Part shown: positions 43,319-51,966 of the stretch, piece after piece
Position numbering within the stretch: position 1 is the first letter of the stretch
Layout of the letters: every line of letters begins with the position of its first letter
Source: Chitinophaga agri
GTDB taxonomy: Bacteria > Bacteroidota > Bacteroidia > Chitinophagales > Chitinophagaceae
DNA: 64,000 nucleotides
Assembly: GCF_010093065.1 (NCBI RefSeq)
Contig: NZ_CP048113.1
Location: 5,084,001 to 5,148,000 of the forward strand
Direction: 5' to 3'
Notes under the pieces: model-generated
Database searches by the model: none
Told to the model about the DNA's origin: nothing
The model's input: the letters and a program-made list of their open reading frames with translations, nothing else
Position numbers and translations under genes: made by a program

Positions 43319-46300
43319 ATGCGTAAAGCACGTCTATGCCTTTTATCTTTATCCGCAGGCGTTTTCCTCCTTTTATTTTCCTTAAGTGTGATGGCCCAGC
43401 AGGCTATCAGTGGGAAAGTAATTTCAGGGGATGACAGGCAACCACTGCCCGGCGCCACCATCCAGGTGAAAGGTGCATCAAAGAAAACCATTACAGACAA
43501 TACCGGCAGCTTCACTATCGCCGCTGGCAATAACGACATAATTGTCATCAGCAGCATTGGTTTTACTACCCAGGAGATAAGTGCCTCCCGGGCGGGTAAT
43601 ATCGTACTGGCTACAGATACCCGTGGATTGGGTGAGGTAGTGGTCACAGCTCTTGGTATCAAAAAAGAACGTAAGAAATTAGGTTATGCCCTGCAGGAAG
43701 TGAAAGGTGAAGACCTGACCGTAGCCAGGGAATCTAACGTGGTCAACCAGCTGGCCGGTAAAGTAGCCGGTGTAACCGTGATTGGTAGCCCTTCGGGCGT
43801 CGGCGGTTCTGCAAGAGTATCTATCAGGGGTGAGCGTTCCGTAGACCTTAATAAGAACCAGCCACTGTACGTGGTGGATGGTGTGCCTATCAGCAATGCC
43901 ATCAATGGCGGTTCGGGCAGCAATAATACTGAAGTGGATTTCGGTAATGGAGCCAGCTTCATTAACCCGGATGACATAGAAAGTATGAACGTACTGAAAG
44001 GACCAGCGGCAGCGGCGCTGTATGGTTCCCGTGCGGCCAACGGTGTTATTATGATCAAGACCAAATCCGGCCGCAAGCAGAAAGGTATCGGTGTAGAGGT
44101 GAATAGTAACCTGACACTGGAATCGGCTTTGAAGCTGCCTGAGTACCAGAAGGTATATGGACAGGGTAATGCCAGCGGTGGTGACTTTGCTTTTGTAAAT
44201 GGTGGCGGTGCTGGTTTAGCAGATGGTACTGACGAAGGTTGGGGACCTGCCTTCCGTGGACAGCTTTTTCCACAGTTCAACTCTCCTCGTACCCTGAATG
44301 GTCAGGCGATCCCTTATACTGGTGGTGATATGAATGCGCCTGCAGGTAGTGTCATCACCCCGACAGCCTGGGTGCCGGATAATGATAACCTGAAGAATTT
44401 CCTGGAGACAGGCCGTACATTCACCAATAACGTAGCCCTTGTTGGTGGTAATGATCATGGCGATTTCCGTCTGAGCTATACGAACCTGAACCAGACAGGC
44501 ATTGTCCCTAATACTGATCTGAAAAGGAATACAACCAGCTTTTCAGCCGGGTATCACTTCACCCCTAAATTCACTGCCAAAGCTTTCGTAAGCTATATTA
44601 AAAGTGAAAGTGATAACCGTCCTTCCATCAGTTATGGTACAGAAAGTATCATGTACCTGTTTAACTGCTGGCTGCCGGCTTCTGTAAGCGTACGTGACCT
44701 GAAACGTTTGTGGCAGCGTGGCCGCGAAGACAGGCAACAGTACAACTGGAACTATAACTACCATGATAACCCGTATATGACCGTGTATGAGAACACAAAT
44801 GGTCAATATTATGATCGCCTGATCGGGAATGTTATTTTAAGATATGATCTGACCAGCTGGCTGAACCTGCAGGTACGTACAGCTACTGACTGGAGCAGTG
44901 AGCGTCGTGAGTATCGCAGAGCATTCAGTACCCAACGTTTCCCATTTGGTGAGTACCGTGAGGTGAATATCATCAATGAAGAACGTAACACTGACTTCCT
45001 GTTCGCAGCAGATAAAGAAATAAATTCCAATTTCTCCTTCAATACCACTTTGGGTGGTAACCAGATGCGTCAGACTTCCCGTTTCTCCGAAGATGTGGCA
45101 GGGCAGCTGAATATTCCCGGAGTATATCGCTTAACCAACTCAAGAATTGCCCTGGTAGCTAACCAGAACAATGTTGGTAAACGTATCAACAGCTTTTACG
45201 GATCAGGTGGTATCTCCTACAAGAACAAACTTTTCCTGGATGTAACCGGCCGTAATGACTGGAGCAGTGCACTCACATTGCCGGAAGACCTGAAAGCTTT
45301 TGGTACGGAGCAGAACGGTTATTTCTATTCTTCAGTGGCCCTGAGTGCAATTATCAGTGATATGATCAAATTACCGTCTGTGATCAGCTTCGCAAAACTG
45401 AGAGGTAGCTTTGCACAGGTAGGTAATGACACGGATCCGTTTGCATTTACACAAACTTTCAACCGTAGCGATCCATTTGGTGCCTCCCAGGTATATGGGG
45501 AAACCAGCCGTTTATCTAACCTGAACCTGAAACCAGAGATCAGCTCCGCATTTGAATTTGGTGCAGACATCCGTTTCTGGCAGAACAGAGTGGGCCTGGA
45601 CCTGACCTATTACCAGAGTAATACAAAGAATCAGATCCTGAATATCCCATTGTCTAATACCAGTGGGTATGAGAGCCGTGTGATCAATGCCGGTTCTATC
45701 CGTAACAATGGTTTTGAGGCGATGCTGAATGTAACTCCGGTCAGGAAGAATAACTTCTCCTGGGATGCTTATGTGAACTTCTCGATGAACCGGAGCAAAG
45801 TGCTTGAGCTGACTGATGGTCTGAGCAACTATGTGATGGCAGACAGAAGTGTATCAGTAGAGGCAAGGGTAGGAGAGCGTATGGGCGATCTGTATGGTAT
45901 TGGCTTTGCCCGTGTGCAAAATACCAATCCGGAGGGACCTTATTATGACGCATCAGGTCAGTATACCGGTCAGATGGTGTTTGCAGCGAATGGTCGTCCG
46001 GTAGCTACTACTGAAAGGATCAGACTGGGTAACTATAATCCTGACTGGCTGATGGGTATTGGTAACACATTTAATTATAAAGGTATCCGGCTGAGCTGCC
46101 TGTTTGATGTGCGTCATGGCGGAAAACTGTATTCACACACCCAGACCGTAGGTCGCGAGGGTGGCATCATAAAGGAAACCCTGGAAGGTCGTGCAGACGG
46201 TTATGATATGAGCAAAGCCGGCAACGGTGTGATCGGTAATGGTGTGGTACAGCAGGCAGACGGCAAGTTTGCAGTTAACACGACCAAGGTAGCAGTACGT

Positions 46301-46600
46301 GAGTGGCACAGTGCCTGGACAGGTGGCCGTAACATTGCAGAAGGCGTGATGTACGATGCTTCTTTTGTAAAGCTGCGTGAACTGCAGATCGGTTATTCCT
46401 TCCCGGGATCATTTAAAAAAGGCGTGATCAAAGGCATGAACGTATCGCTGGTAGGCCGTAACCTCTTCCTGTGGGATAACGTACCGCACGTAGATCCGGA
46501 GGTAATGTCCTATTCCGGAGGTACAGCGCTGCCAGGTATTGAGTATATGAGCTTACCGAGCAGCCGTAGCTACGGTGTGAACCTGAGCTTCAAATTATGA
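43319..46600 (+). CDS. SusC/RagA-type TonB-linked outer membrane transporter 1
   Basis: A 1093-residue outer membrane protein. Signal peptide about 1-27, then a carboxypeptidase-regulatory-like beta domain (about 28-110, ISGKVISGDDRQPLPGATIQV). The plug domain begins near VVVTALGIKKERKKLGYA, and the C-terminal barrel ends in LSFKL. No STN domain is present, so it does not signal directly to a FecR. With the SusD that follows (its stop overlaps the open frame of that gene) it forms a substrate import pair. The substrate is not identifiable; the nearby GH92 gene makes mannose glycans a guess. Confidence 0.93.
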   Translation: MRKARLCLLSLSAGVFLLLFSLSVMAQQAISGKVISGDDRQPLPGATIQVKGASKKTITDNTGSFTIAAGNNDIIVISSIGFTTQEISASRAGNIVLATDTRGLGEVVVTALGIKKERKKLGYALQEVKGEDLTVARESNVVNQLAGKVAGVTVIGSPSGVGGSARVSIRGERSVDLNKNQPLYVVDGVPISNAINGGSGSNNTEVDFGNGASFINPDDIESMNVLKGPAAAALYGSRAANGVIMIKTKSGRKQKGIGVEVNSNLTLESALKLPEYQKVYGQGNASGGDFAFVNGGGAGLADGTDEGWGPAFRGQLFPQFNSPRTLNGQAIPYTGGDMNAPAGSVITPTAWVPDNDNLKNFLETGRTFTNNVALVGGNDHGDFRLSYTNLNQTGIVPNTDLKRNTTSFSAGYHFTPKFTAKAFVSYIKSESDNRPSISYGTESIMYLFNCWLPASVSVRDLKRLWQRGREDRQQYNWNYNYHDNPYMTVYENTNGQYYDRLIGNVILRYDLTSWLNLQVRTATDWSSERREYRRAFSTQRFPFGEYREVNIINEERNTDFLFAADKEINSNFSFNTTLGGNQMRQTSRFSEDVAGQLNIPGVYRLTNSRIALVANQNNVGKRINSFYGSGGISYKNKLFLDVTGRNDWSSALTLPEDLKAFGTEQNGYFYSSVALSAIISDMIKLPSVISFAKLRGSFAQVGNDTDPFAFTQTFNRSDPFGASQVYGETSRLSNLNLKPEISSAFEFGADIRFWQNRVGLDLTYYQSNTKNQILNIPLSNTSGYESRVINAGSIRNNGFEAMLNVTPVRKNNFSWDAYVNFSMNRSKVLELTDGLSNYVMADRSVSVEARVGERMGDLYGIGFARVQNTNPEGPYYDASGQYTGQMVFAANGRPVATTERIRLGNYNPDWLMGIGNTFNYKGIRLSCLFDVRHGGKLYSHTQTVGREGGIIKETLEGRADGYDMSKAGNGVIGNGVVQQADGKFAVNTTKVAVREWHSAWTGGRNIAEGVMYDASFVKLRELQIGYSFPGSFKKGVIKGMNVSLVGRNLFLWDNVPHVDPEVMSYSGGTALPGIEYMSLPSSRSYGVNLSFKL

Positions 46601-46623
46601 TGATCACCATTAAACAAGCAATC

Positions 46624-48138
46624 ATGAAATTCTTAAAGATATTTTTATTAGCCGGCCTTTTATCATCCTGTACACACGACTTTAGTGAGACCAACACTAA
46701 TGAGAATAATCCCACCAATGTAACGCCTGATCTGCTGCTGAGTGGCGTGATCAGGAATATGATGAACTCTCAGGTGAATACCGCCTGGGGCATCGGTAAT
46801 ATCGTAGTGCAGCATCATGCCAAGATACAGTTCGTTAATGAGGACCGTTATCTGTGGGGTGAGCAGAATGGAGTATGGGACGAGGTTTACAATAACTATC
46901 GCAATCTGCAGAACATCTTTACCGCAGTAGGAGCAGATACAACGAACCCATACCTGGGAGTATCGCTGGTATTAAAATCCTGGATGTTTGCACTGGCGAC
47001 GGATACTTATGGAGATGTACCGTATACTGAAGCTGGCAGGGCCAAGCTGGAGGGCAAATATCAGCCTAAATATGATGAACAGGAGGCGATCTATGCCGGT
47101 ATACTTGCAGACCTTAGGCGGGCGAACACCCTGCTGATGAACAGCAATACCAATCTGGATGGTGATATTCTATATGGAGGAGGCGCCAGTGCGATCCTGA
47201 AATGGCGTAAGCTGGCCAACTCTCTGAGGCTGCGTTACCTGCTGCGTTTGTCTAAAAGAAAGGATGTGAGCGCAGAAATGAATGAGATCGTGGCTAATCC
47301 GGTCCTTTTCCCTTTATTCTCAGATAATGCAGACAATGCAGAGCTGGAATACCTGTCATCGGCGCCTAACCAGTGGCCTTTATATGGAGCACGTGTAGGT
47401 TCATTTGATGAGTTCAGGGTGAGTAAGACCTTAAGCGATCGGCTGACAGCGCTGGGCGATCCTCGTCTGAAGGTATTTGGTCGTCCGTCACAGCGGTCGG
47501 TTACAGCAGGTACACCGAAGATAGAGGGTATACCCAACGGGCTGAGTGATGTGAATGCACTGGCCTATAATGGTGGTGTACAGGGTGTATCGAGAGTAGG
47601 GTATACATTTGCCTGCCTGGTATGCAATGACCAGGGGCAGGCAGCACCAGACCCGGCGGCGGCTAAGGGTACACTGATGACCTATGCAGAACTGATGTTT
47701 ACACTGGCAGAGGCGAGAGAGCGTAATATGATCACAGTTGGAGAGGCGGCAACATATTACAATAACGGGATCACTGCCAACTTTAACTACTGGAAGAGCA
47801 TCGTGCCTTCTCAGTATGGTATTGATGTGACGATGCCGGCAAATTATCTTACCCAGACAGGGGTGGCCTATACAGGCACCCAGGAGGAGAAACTCGCAAA
47901 GATCGCTTTACAGAAGTGGGTATCCTACTATTTTACTGGTTTGGAGGCCTGGTTTGACTGGAGACGTACGGGGATGCCTGAAATTGTTCCAGGTCCGTCC
48001 AACCTGAATAATGGTCGGGTACCGGTGAGATTTATCTATCCTCAGAGAGAACAGTCGCTGAATGGCATCAACCGTGGAGATGCGGTGAAGCGTCAGGGTG
48101 CTGATGATCTGAATACACGCATGTGGATCGCTAAGTAG
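46624..48138 (+). CDS. SusD/RagB-family substrate-binding lipoprotein 1
   Basis: A 504-residue surface lipoprotein of the SusD/RagB-like type. Signal peptide MKFLKIFLLAGLLSSC with lipidated cysteine at 16. TPR-like helical SusD fold; family blocks include LKSWMFALATDTYGDVPYTEA and AELMFTLAEARERN near the C-terminus. An earlier in-frame ATG at 46597 overlaps the SusC stop, but the one at 46624 gives the correct signal peptide. It pairs with the preceding SusC as lid of the transporter. Confidence 0.9.
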   Translation: MKFLKIFLLAGLLSSCTHDFSETNTNENNPTNVTPDLLLSGVIRNMMNSQVNTAWGIGNIVVQHHAKIQFVNEDRYLWGEQNGVWDEVYNNYRNLQNIFTAVGADTTNPYLGVSLVLKSWMFALATDTYGDVPYTEAGRAKLEGKYQPKYDEQEAIYAGILADLRRANTLLMNSNTNLDGDILYGGGASAILKWRKLANSLRLRYLLRLSKRKDVSAEMNEIVANPVLFPLFSDNADNAELEYLSSAPNQWPLYGARVGSFDEFRVSKTLSDRLTALGDPRLKVFGRPSQRSVTAGTPKIEGIPNGLSDVNALAYNGGVQGVSRVGYTFACLVCNDQGQAAPDPAAAKGTLMTYAELMFTLAEARERNMITVGEAATYYNNGITANFNYWKSIVPSQYGIDVTMPANYLTQTGVAYTGTQEEKLAKIALQKWVSYYFTGLEAWFDWRRTGMPEIVPGPSNLNNGRVPVRFIYPQREQSLNGINRGDAVKRQGADDLNTRMWIAK

Positions 48139-48159
48139 CAGTGTATCTGTTTTGTATTG

Positions 48160-48197
48160 TCCGGCCATTTCTGCGAAGGGATGGCCGGATCTTATTT
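48160..48197 (+). terminator. Terminator after SusD 1
   Basis: Perfect 9-bp arms TCCGGCCAT (48160-48168) and ATGGCCGGA (48181-48189), then TCTTATTT. Confidence 0.7.
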
Positions 48198-48456
48198 AGT
48201 GAACCGCCAGGCCCAACCGATCAGTGCCAGCTGAAAGGGGAGTCGTAGCAGGGCCAGCCAGAGCATGGAATGTCCTATTGCGTAGTAGTTGATGGCCACA
48301 TGCCACTTCCACACCGCCACTGATATGAACCAATGCAGTCTGGAAGGGCAGCCAGGGAGGCATAATGCCTAGATAAATGTCTGGATTGATGAAGTGATTG
48401 ATACCAGCAGCCACGTATAAGGCGGCCATGATATACAATGAGAGTTTGCCGAGCAT
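48192..48456 (-). pseudogene. Decayed DoxX-like small membrane protein
   Basis: The first frame reads MLGKLSLYIMAALYVAAGINHFINPD then IMPPWLPFQTALVHISGGVEVACG, like small DoxX-type membrane proteins. It then runs into non-membrane sequence and stops at 48196. Reading on in the +1 frame restores HVAINYYAIGHSMLWLALLRL and LPFQLALIGWAWRFTK with a stop at 48192, the usual C-terminus. About one membrane segment in the middle is missing and the join is out of frame. I regard it as a broken gene; the shortened product of the first frame might still be made. Confidence 0.75.
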
Positions 48457-48489
48457 ATTCGTATAAACGCGAATACCCCTGTCAACTGT

Positions 48490-49800
48490 TTACTTGGCTA
48501 CATCAATCTTTACTTTCTTATTCTTGATCTTCTCGTTTTGGATCAATACCAGGGTATGGGCAGCTCTGCTTTTTCTTACCGCCACAAAAGAGAAGAAGTC
48601 TTTTACTTCGATCAGTCCCACATCCTCTTTTTTGAGCTGTCCTTTGTTAGTGAGGAAGCCTACGATGTCAATCTTATTGACTTTATCTTTCTTACCTGCT
48701 CCTATGAAGAAGGTAGTCCACTTTGGTTTTTCCGGCAGCTCGTATTGTGCCTCAAGGGTGATGAGTTCCGGATCGTCCTGTACATAGGCCGGCATTTTTT
48801 CGTCCGGACCGATCAGGAGGATGGCGGTACCACTGGCATCCATTCTGGCAGTACGGCCATTACGGTGTGTATAGGTATCTTCCGTATGAGGGAGGTGGTA
48901 GTGTACGATATATCTGATATGAGGAATATCCAGTCCGCGGGCGGCCAGGTCGGTTGTGACCAGCAGGTTACTGGTACCGTTCCTGAATTTGCACAAAGCC
49001 GCGTCCCTGTCTCTTTGTTCCATAGCGCCGTGGTAGAATACGCTGGTCAGGCCATTTTCCTTCAGGAAACTGTTGGTGCGTTCCACAGCTTCGCGGTGGT
49101 TACAGAACACGATAGTGGACCTGTTGCCCAGGTAGCAGATGAGGCGGAATAAGGTGTCGAGTTTGTCTTTATCCTCACTTTCCACGTACTTGATAGCCAG
49201 CGCTTCGGACTTTTCTTCTGTGAGGAAGTTGAGTCTGATGGGTGCTTCGATGCCCACGAAGTCAGGGATGTCCACGGCTTCGGTAGCGGAAGTCAGGATC
49301 CTTTTTTTCAGGTTAGGCAGCGATTCAATGATAAAGGCGATTTCATCCTGGAAGCCAAGTTCCAGGGATTTGTCAAATTCATCCAGCACCAGGAGTTTGA
49401 TACCTGCGGTTTTGATGTTCTCTCTGCGGATGTGGTCGCCCAGTCGTCCGGGTGTACCGATGATCAGCGCAGGGGCTTCGAGCAGGTTATTCTCTTCTGT
49501 TTCGCGCAGGTGTCCGCCATAGCAGCAGGTTACCTTGAATCCGGTGGTCATGGTTTTCCAGACCTTTTCGATCTGCATGGCCAGTTCACGGGAAGGCGCT
49601 ATCACTAAAGCCTGGGTACCAGGGGTATTTTTGTCCAGTTGTTCCAGTATCGGGATCAGGAAACCGAGGGTTTTACCTGAGCCGGTATTGGAGAGTAGAA
49701 TGACGTTGTCAGCCTTTTGGTTAGCATCAATAGAGGCGAGCTGCATCTCATTGAGTGCGTCGATTTTAAAGGCGGAGAGTATGGAGGCGTAATTTTGCAT
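48490..49800 (-). CDS. DEAD-box RNA helicase (DbpA-like)
   Basis: A 436-residue helicase. Q-motif region near the start (NEMQLASID), Walker A SNTGSGKTL, motif II DEFD (where DEAD is usual), SAT, motif V ARGLDIP and motif VI HRNGRTAR. The C-terminal 70 residues (KDKVNKIDIVGFLTNKGQL; DFFSFVAVRK) are a DbpA-type RNA-binding domain. Relatives act in large ribosomal subunit assembly by binding 23S rRNA. Specificity for 23S rRNA is inferred from the C-terminal domain. Single gene, facing the decayed DoxX-like gene. Confidence 0.92.
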   Translation of the reverse strand: MQNYASILSAFKIDALNEMQLASIDANQKADNVILLSNTGSGKTLGFLIPILEQLDKNTPGTQALVIAPSRELAMQIEKVWKTMTTGFKVTCCYGGHLRETEENNLLEAPALIIGTPGRLGDHIRRENIKTAGIKLLVLDEFDKSLELGFQDEIAFIIESLPNLKKRILTSATEAVDIPDFVGIEAPIRLNFLTEEKSEALAIKYVESEDKDKLDTLFRLICYLGNRSTIVFCNHREAVERTNSFLKENGLTSVFYHGAMEQRDRDAALCKFRNGTSNLLVTTDLAARGLDIPHIRYIVHYHLPHTEDTYTHRNGRTARMDASGTAILLIGPDEKMPAYVQDDPELITLEAQYELPEKPKWTTFFIGAGKKDKVNKIDIVGFLTNKGQLKKEDVGLIEVKDFFSFVAVRKSRAAHTLVLIQNEKIKNKKVKIDVAK

Positions 49801-49835
49801 CGGAGCAAAAGTACGGATTTCTTAGTGAGTGGAAT

Positions 49836-50981
49836 TTACCGGATGTGCAGTACACCATCTTTATAGTAGGATTCGGCGCCAGTGGTAAGCTGAATGGCAT
49901 CCAGGAATTCCTGCATAGGTTCTGCTTTCAGAATAGTGCCGGTAAAGCGTTTTTCAGCAATTTCCGGGTTATCGATCACTACCTGTACACCATACCAGCG
50001 GGGTAATACTTTAGTGATTTCTTTCATTGGCGTGTTATCAAGTTTATATTTCCCTTTGATCCAGAGTAGTTCGTTTTGATTTAAGGCGGTCAGTGCTGTG
50101 CCTTTGTCCTGCTGATATGTGATGGCTTGTCCGGGTTTGAGAACTGTTTGTTTACCGGCTATAGCGACAGAAACAGCGCCTTCTACCAGTGACACCTTTA
50201 TGCGTCCGGAGTCGTAAGTATTTACGTTAAAGGAGGTACCCAGTACTTGTACAGTACCTTTGGGCGTATGTAGTATGAACGGCCGGTTCTCATCTTTAGC
50301 GACCTGCAGCCAGGCTTCTCCATCGACAGTGATCTCTCTGGTATTGCCGGAGAAGTGGAACGGAAATCTAAGCGTAGTGGCACTGTTCAGGAATACGTGG
50401 GTGCCGTCAGATAATGTAATATGATAGTCCATTCCAGGAGGGACCCATAATTGGTTTACCTGGTCAGGGACAGCAGTATTTGTCTTAATGGTATATGTGA
50501 GGGAATTGTTTTGATTGTGGAGTTGTGCGGTACCGCCGTTAACAGCGATACTATCTTTCCGGGACGAGAGATCGACAATTTCCCCACTGGCAAGACGTAA
50601 CTGTAGCGTCTTATTACCGGTTGACATCAAAGCTACCTGTGCTTTGCGTGGATGGCTGGTAATAAGTGGATAAGTAAATATGGCAAGTGAGGTAATAGTA
50701 GCGGCTATAAACAGGACACCAAACGTCTGGACGCTCCGTTTACGGAGTTTCCTGTGTTTTAGTTCATCTTCGACATAAGCGAAGTCTGCTTCACTGTTGA
50801 GTGTTCTTACAGTGGGGTTTTCGGACCAAATGGCGTATTCCTGTTGAAGCTGTTCGAATTCGGTTTGTAATTCCGGATACTCTTTTAATGCATTTTGAAG
50901 GAGTTGCTCATCTGTTTCGTTAATAACCCCCATCACTTTTTCATTCATCAGCTGATGAATATGATCCCTGTCTAATTCCAT
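49836..50981 (-). CDS. FecR-family anti-sigma factor
   Basis: A 381-residue membrane-bound regulator. A cytoplasmic N-terminal part (1-80) is followed by a membrane segment VQTFGVLFIAATITSLAIFTYPLI (about 84-107). The periplasmic FecR domain covers about 180-275 (MDYHITLSDGTHVFLNSATTLRFP; EGAVSVAIAGKQTVLKPGQ). A C-terminal DUF4974/secretin-like domain (YKLDNTPMKEITKVLPRWYGV) ends the protein. It normally holds its ECF sigma until an STN-containing transporter signals substrate. It is 66 bases downstream of the sigma gene. Confidence 0.93.
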   Translation of the reverse strand: MELDRDHIHQLMNEKVMGVINETDEQLLQNALKEYPELQTEFEQLQQEYAIWSENPTVRTLNSEADFAYVEDELKHRKLRKRSVQTFGVLFIAATITSLAIFTYPLITSHPRKAQVALMSTGNKTLQLRLASGEIVDLSSRKDSIAVNGGTAQLHNQNNSLTYTIKTNTAVPDQVNQLWVPPGMDYHITLSDGTHVFLNSATTLRFPFHFSGNTREITVDGEAWLQVAKDENRPFILHTPKGTVQVLGTSFNVNTYDSGRIKVSLVEGAVSVAIAGKQTVLKPGQAITYQQDKGTALTALNQNELLWIKGKYKLDNTPMKEITKVLPRWYGVQVVIDNPEIAEKRFTGTILKAEPMQEFLDAIQLTTGAESYYKDGVLHIR

Positions 50982-51047
50982 GAAGTATTATTAAATCAAG
51001 TATAAGAGTACCGTAGTCTGAAAATGGGTGATATAATTATATGATTA

Positions 51048-51596
51048 TTATGACAATTTCTCGCGTAATGTTTTAATAGCTGTAGCAAGATGAGTCTTGA
51101 TAGTATTATCACTTAATCCCATTACGTTGGCTACTTCTTTTCTTTTCATACCCTGAAGAACATAGAGTTGAAATGCTTTACTTCTTTGTGCTGGCATGTA
51201 TTTAAGTAGCTCGTTCACTTTGTTATCAATGTAATCGCGTATGCCTGGTTCCTGTTCATCTTCGGGTTGAACAGTTGGCTCCTGTTGGGAGGAATAATAC
51301 GCCTGTTGTGATTTTTGCAGGCTCTTCTGTCTTTTTAAAATAAGCATACAGTTATACCGGATGGAGATATACAGATATCCCTTGAGGTTGGTATGTATGC
51401 TATTATATCGTTTTTTCTCGAAGAAGTCTATAAAGAAATCCTGTACCACATCCTTTGCTTCTTCGACACTTCCTAAAAGCCGGCTGGCTTCAAACAAAAG
51501 AAGTTTCTCAAAACGGATGTACATCGTTTTGTAAGCCTTGGTATCGCCGGATTTTAGTTCTTGTAGCAGCAGATCGTCATTCACGTCGGTGTGCAT
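51048..51596 (-). CDS. ECF-type RNA polymerase sigma-70 factor
   Basis: A 182-residue ECF sigma of the Bacteroidota FecI-like group. Region 2 lies about 22-95 (YIRFEKLLLFEASRLLGSVEEAKDVVQDFF) and region 4 about 120-178 (MPAQRSKAFQLYVLQGMKRKEVANVMGLSDNTIKTHL). It pairs with the FecR gene downstream and probably directs transcription of the divergent STN-SusC operon. Start taken at the ATG at 51596; the first few residues may vary. Confidence 0.94.
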   Translation of the reverse strand: MHTDVNDDLLLQELKSGDTKAYKTMYIRFEKLLLFEASRLLGSVEEAKDVVQDFFIDFFEKKRYNSIHTNLKGYLYISIRYNCMLILKRQKSLQKSQQAYYSSQQEPTVQPEDEQEPGIRDYIDNKVNELLKYMPAQRSKAFQLYVLQGMKRKEVANVMGLSDNTIKTHLATAIKTLREKLS

Positions 51597-51966
51597 GCTG
51601 ATTGATTCAGGTATGAATGATTAGATGAAAAGCACGTGTAAACTTAGTTCCCTTTAAATTAATATCATTGCATTCTCTGTTAATTTATTGTTCTCTATTC
51701 TGATGTACGGCAGTTTAATTTACACAGTTTCTCCGGATTTATTTCTTAATAATCAGTTAACATAGCCGGAAATGACTGATTCTATTGGTGTTAGTAGGTG
51801 GGGTGAGTGTCTGGCGTACTTTTTTTTAATAAAGCTTTCACCCATATTCTGCTACTTCTACTCTTAGATATAAAATCAGTAAACCAGAAACAGGGTGCTG
51901 TACTACACTAGCTAAATTCATTACAAATTCATGTCAGGAATTAACTAACCATTTAGACTTGTCCTT
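51597..51966. other. Divergent intergenic region between ECF sigma and STN-SusC genes
   Basis: About 370 bases, AT-rich, with no convincing gene. It should hold the promoters of both divergent units. I see no exact TAnnTTTG box on either strand, which fits control of the right-hand operon by an alternative sigma with an unknown recognition sequence. Confidence 0.45.

Noticed and set aside
40118..48138. Reading GH92, GpsA and SusC/SusD 1 as one polysaccharide utilization operon
   Set aside because: A housekeeping gpsA gene with its own promoter-like box lies between GH92 and SusC, so the link is only proximity.
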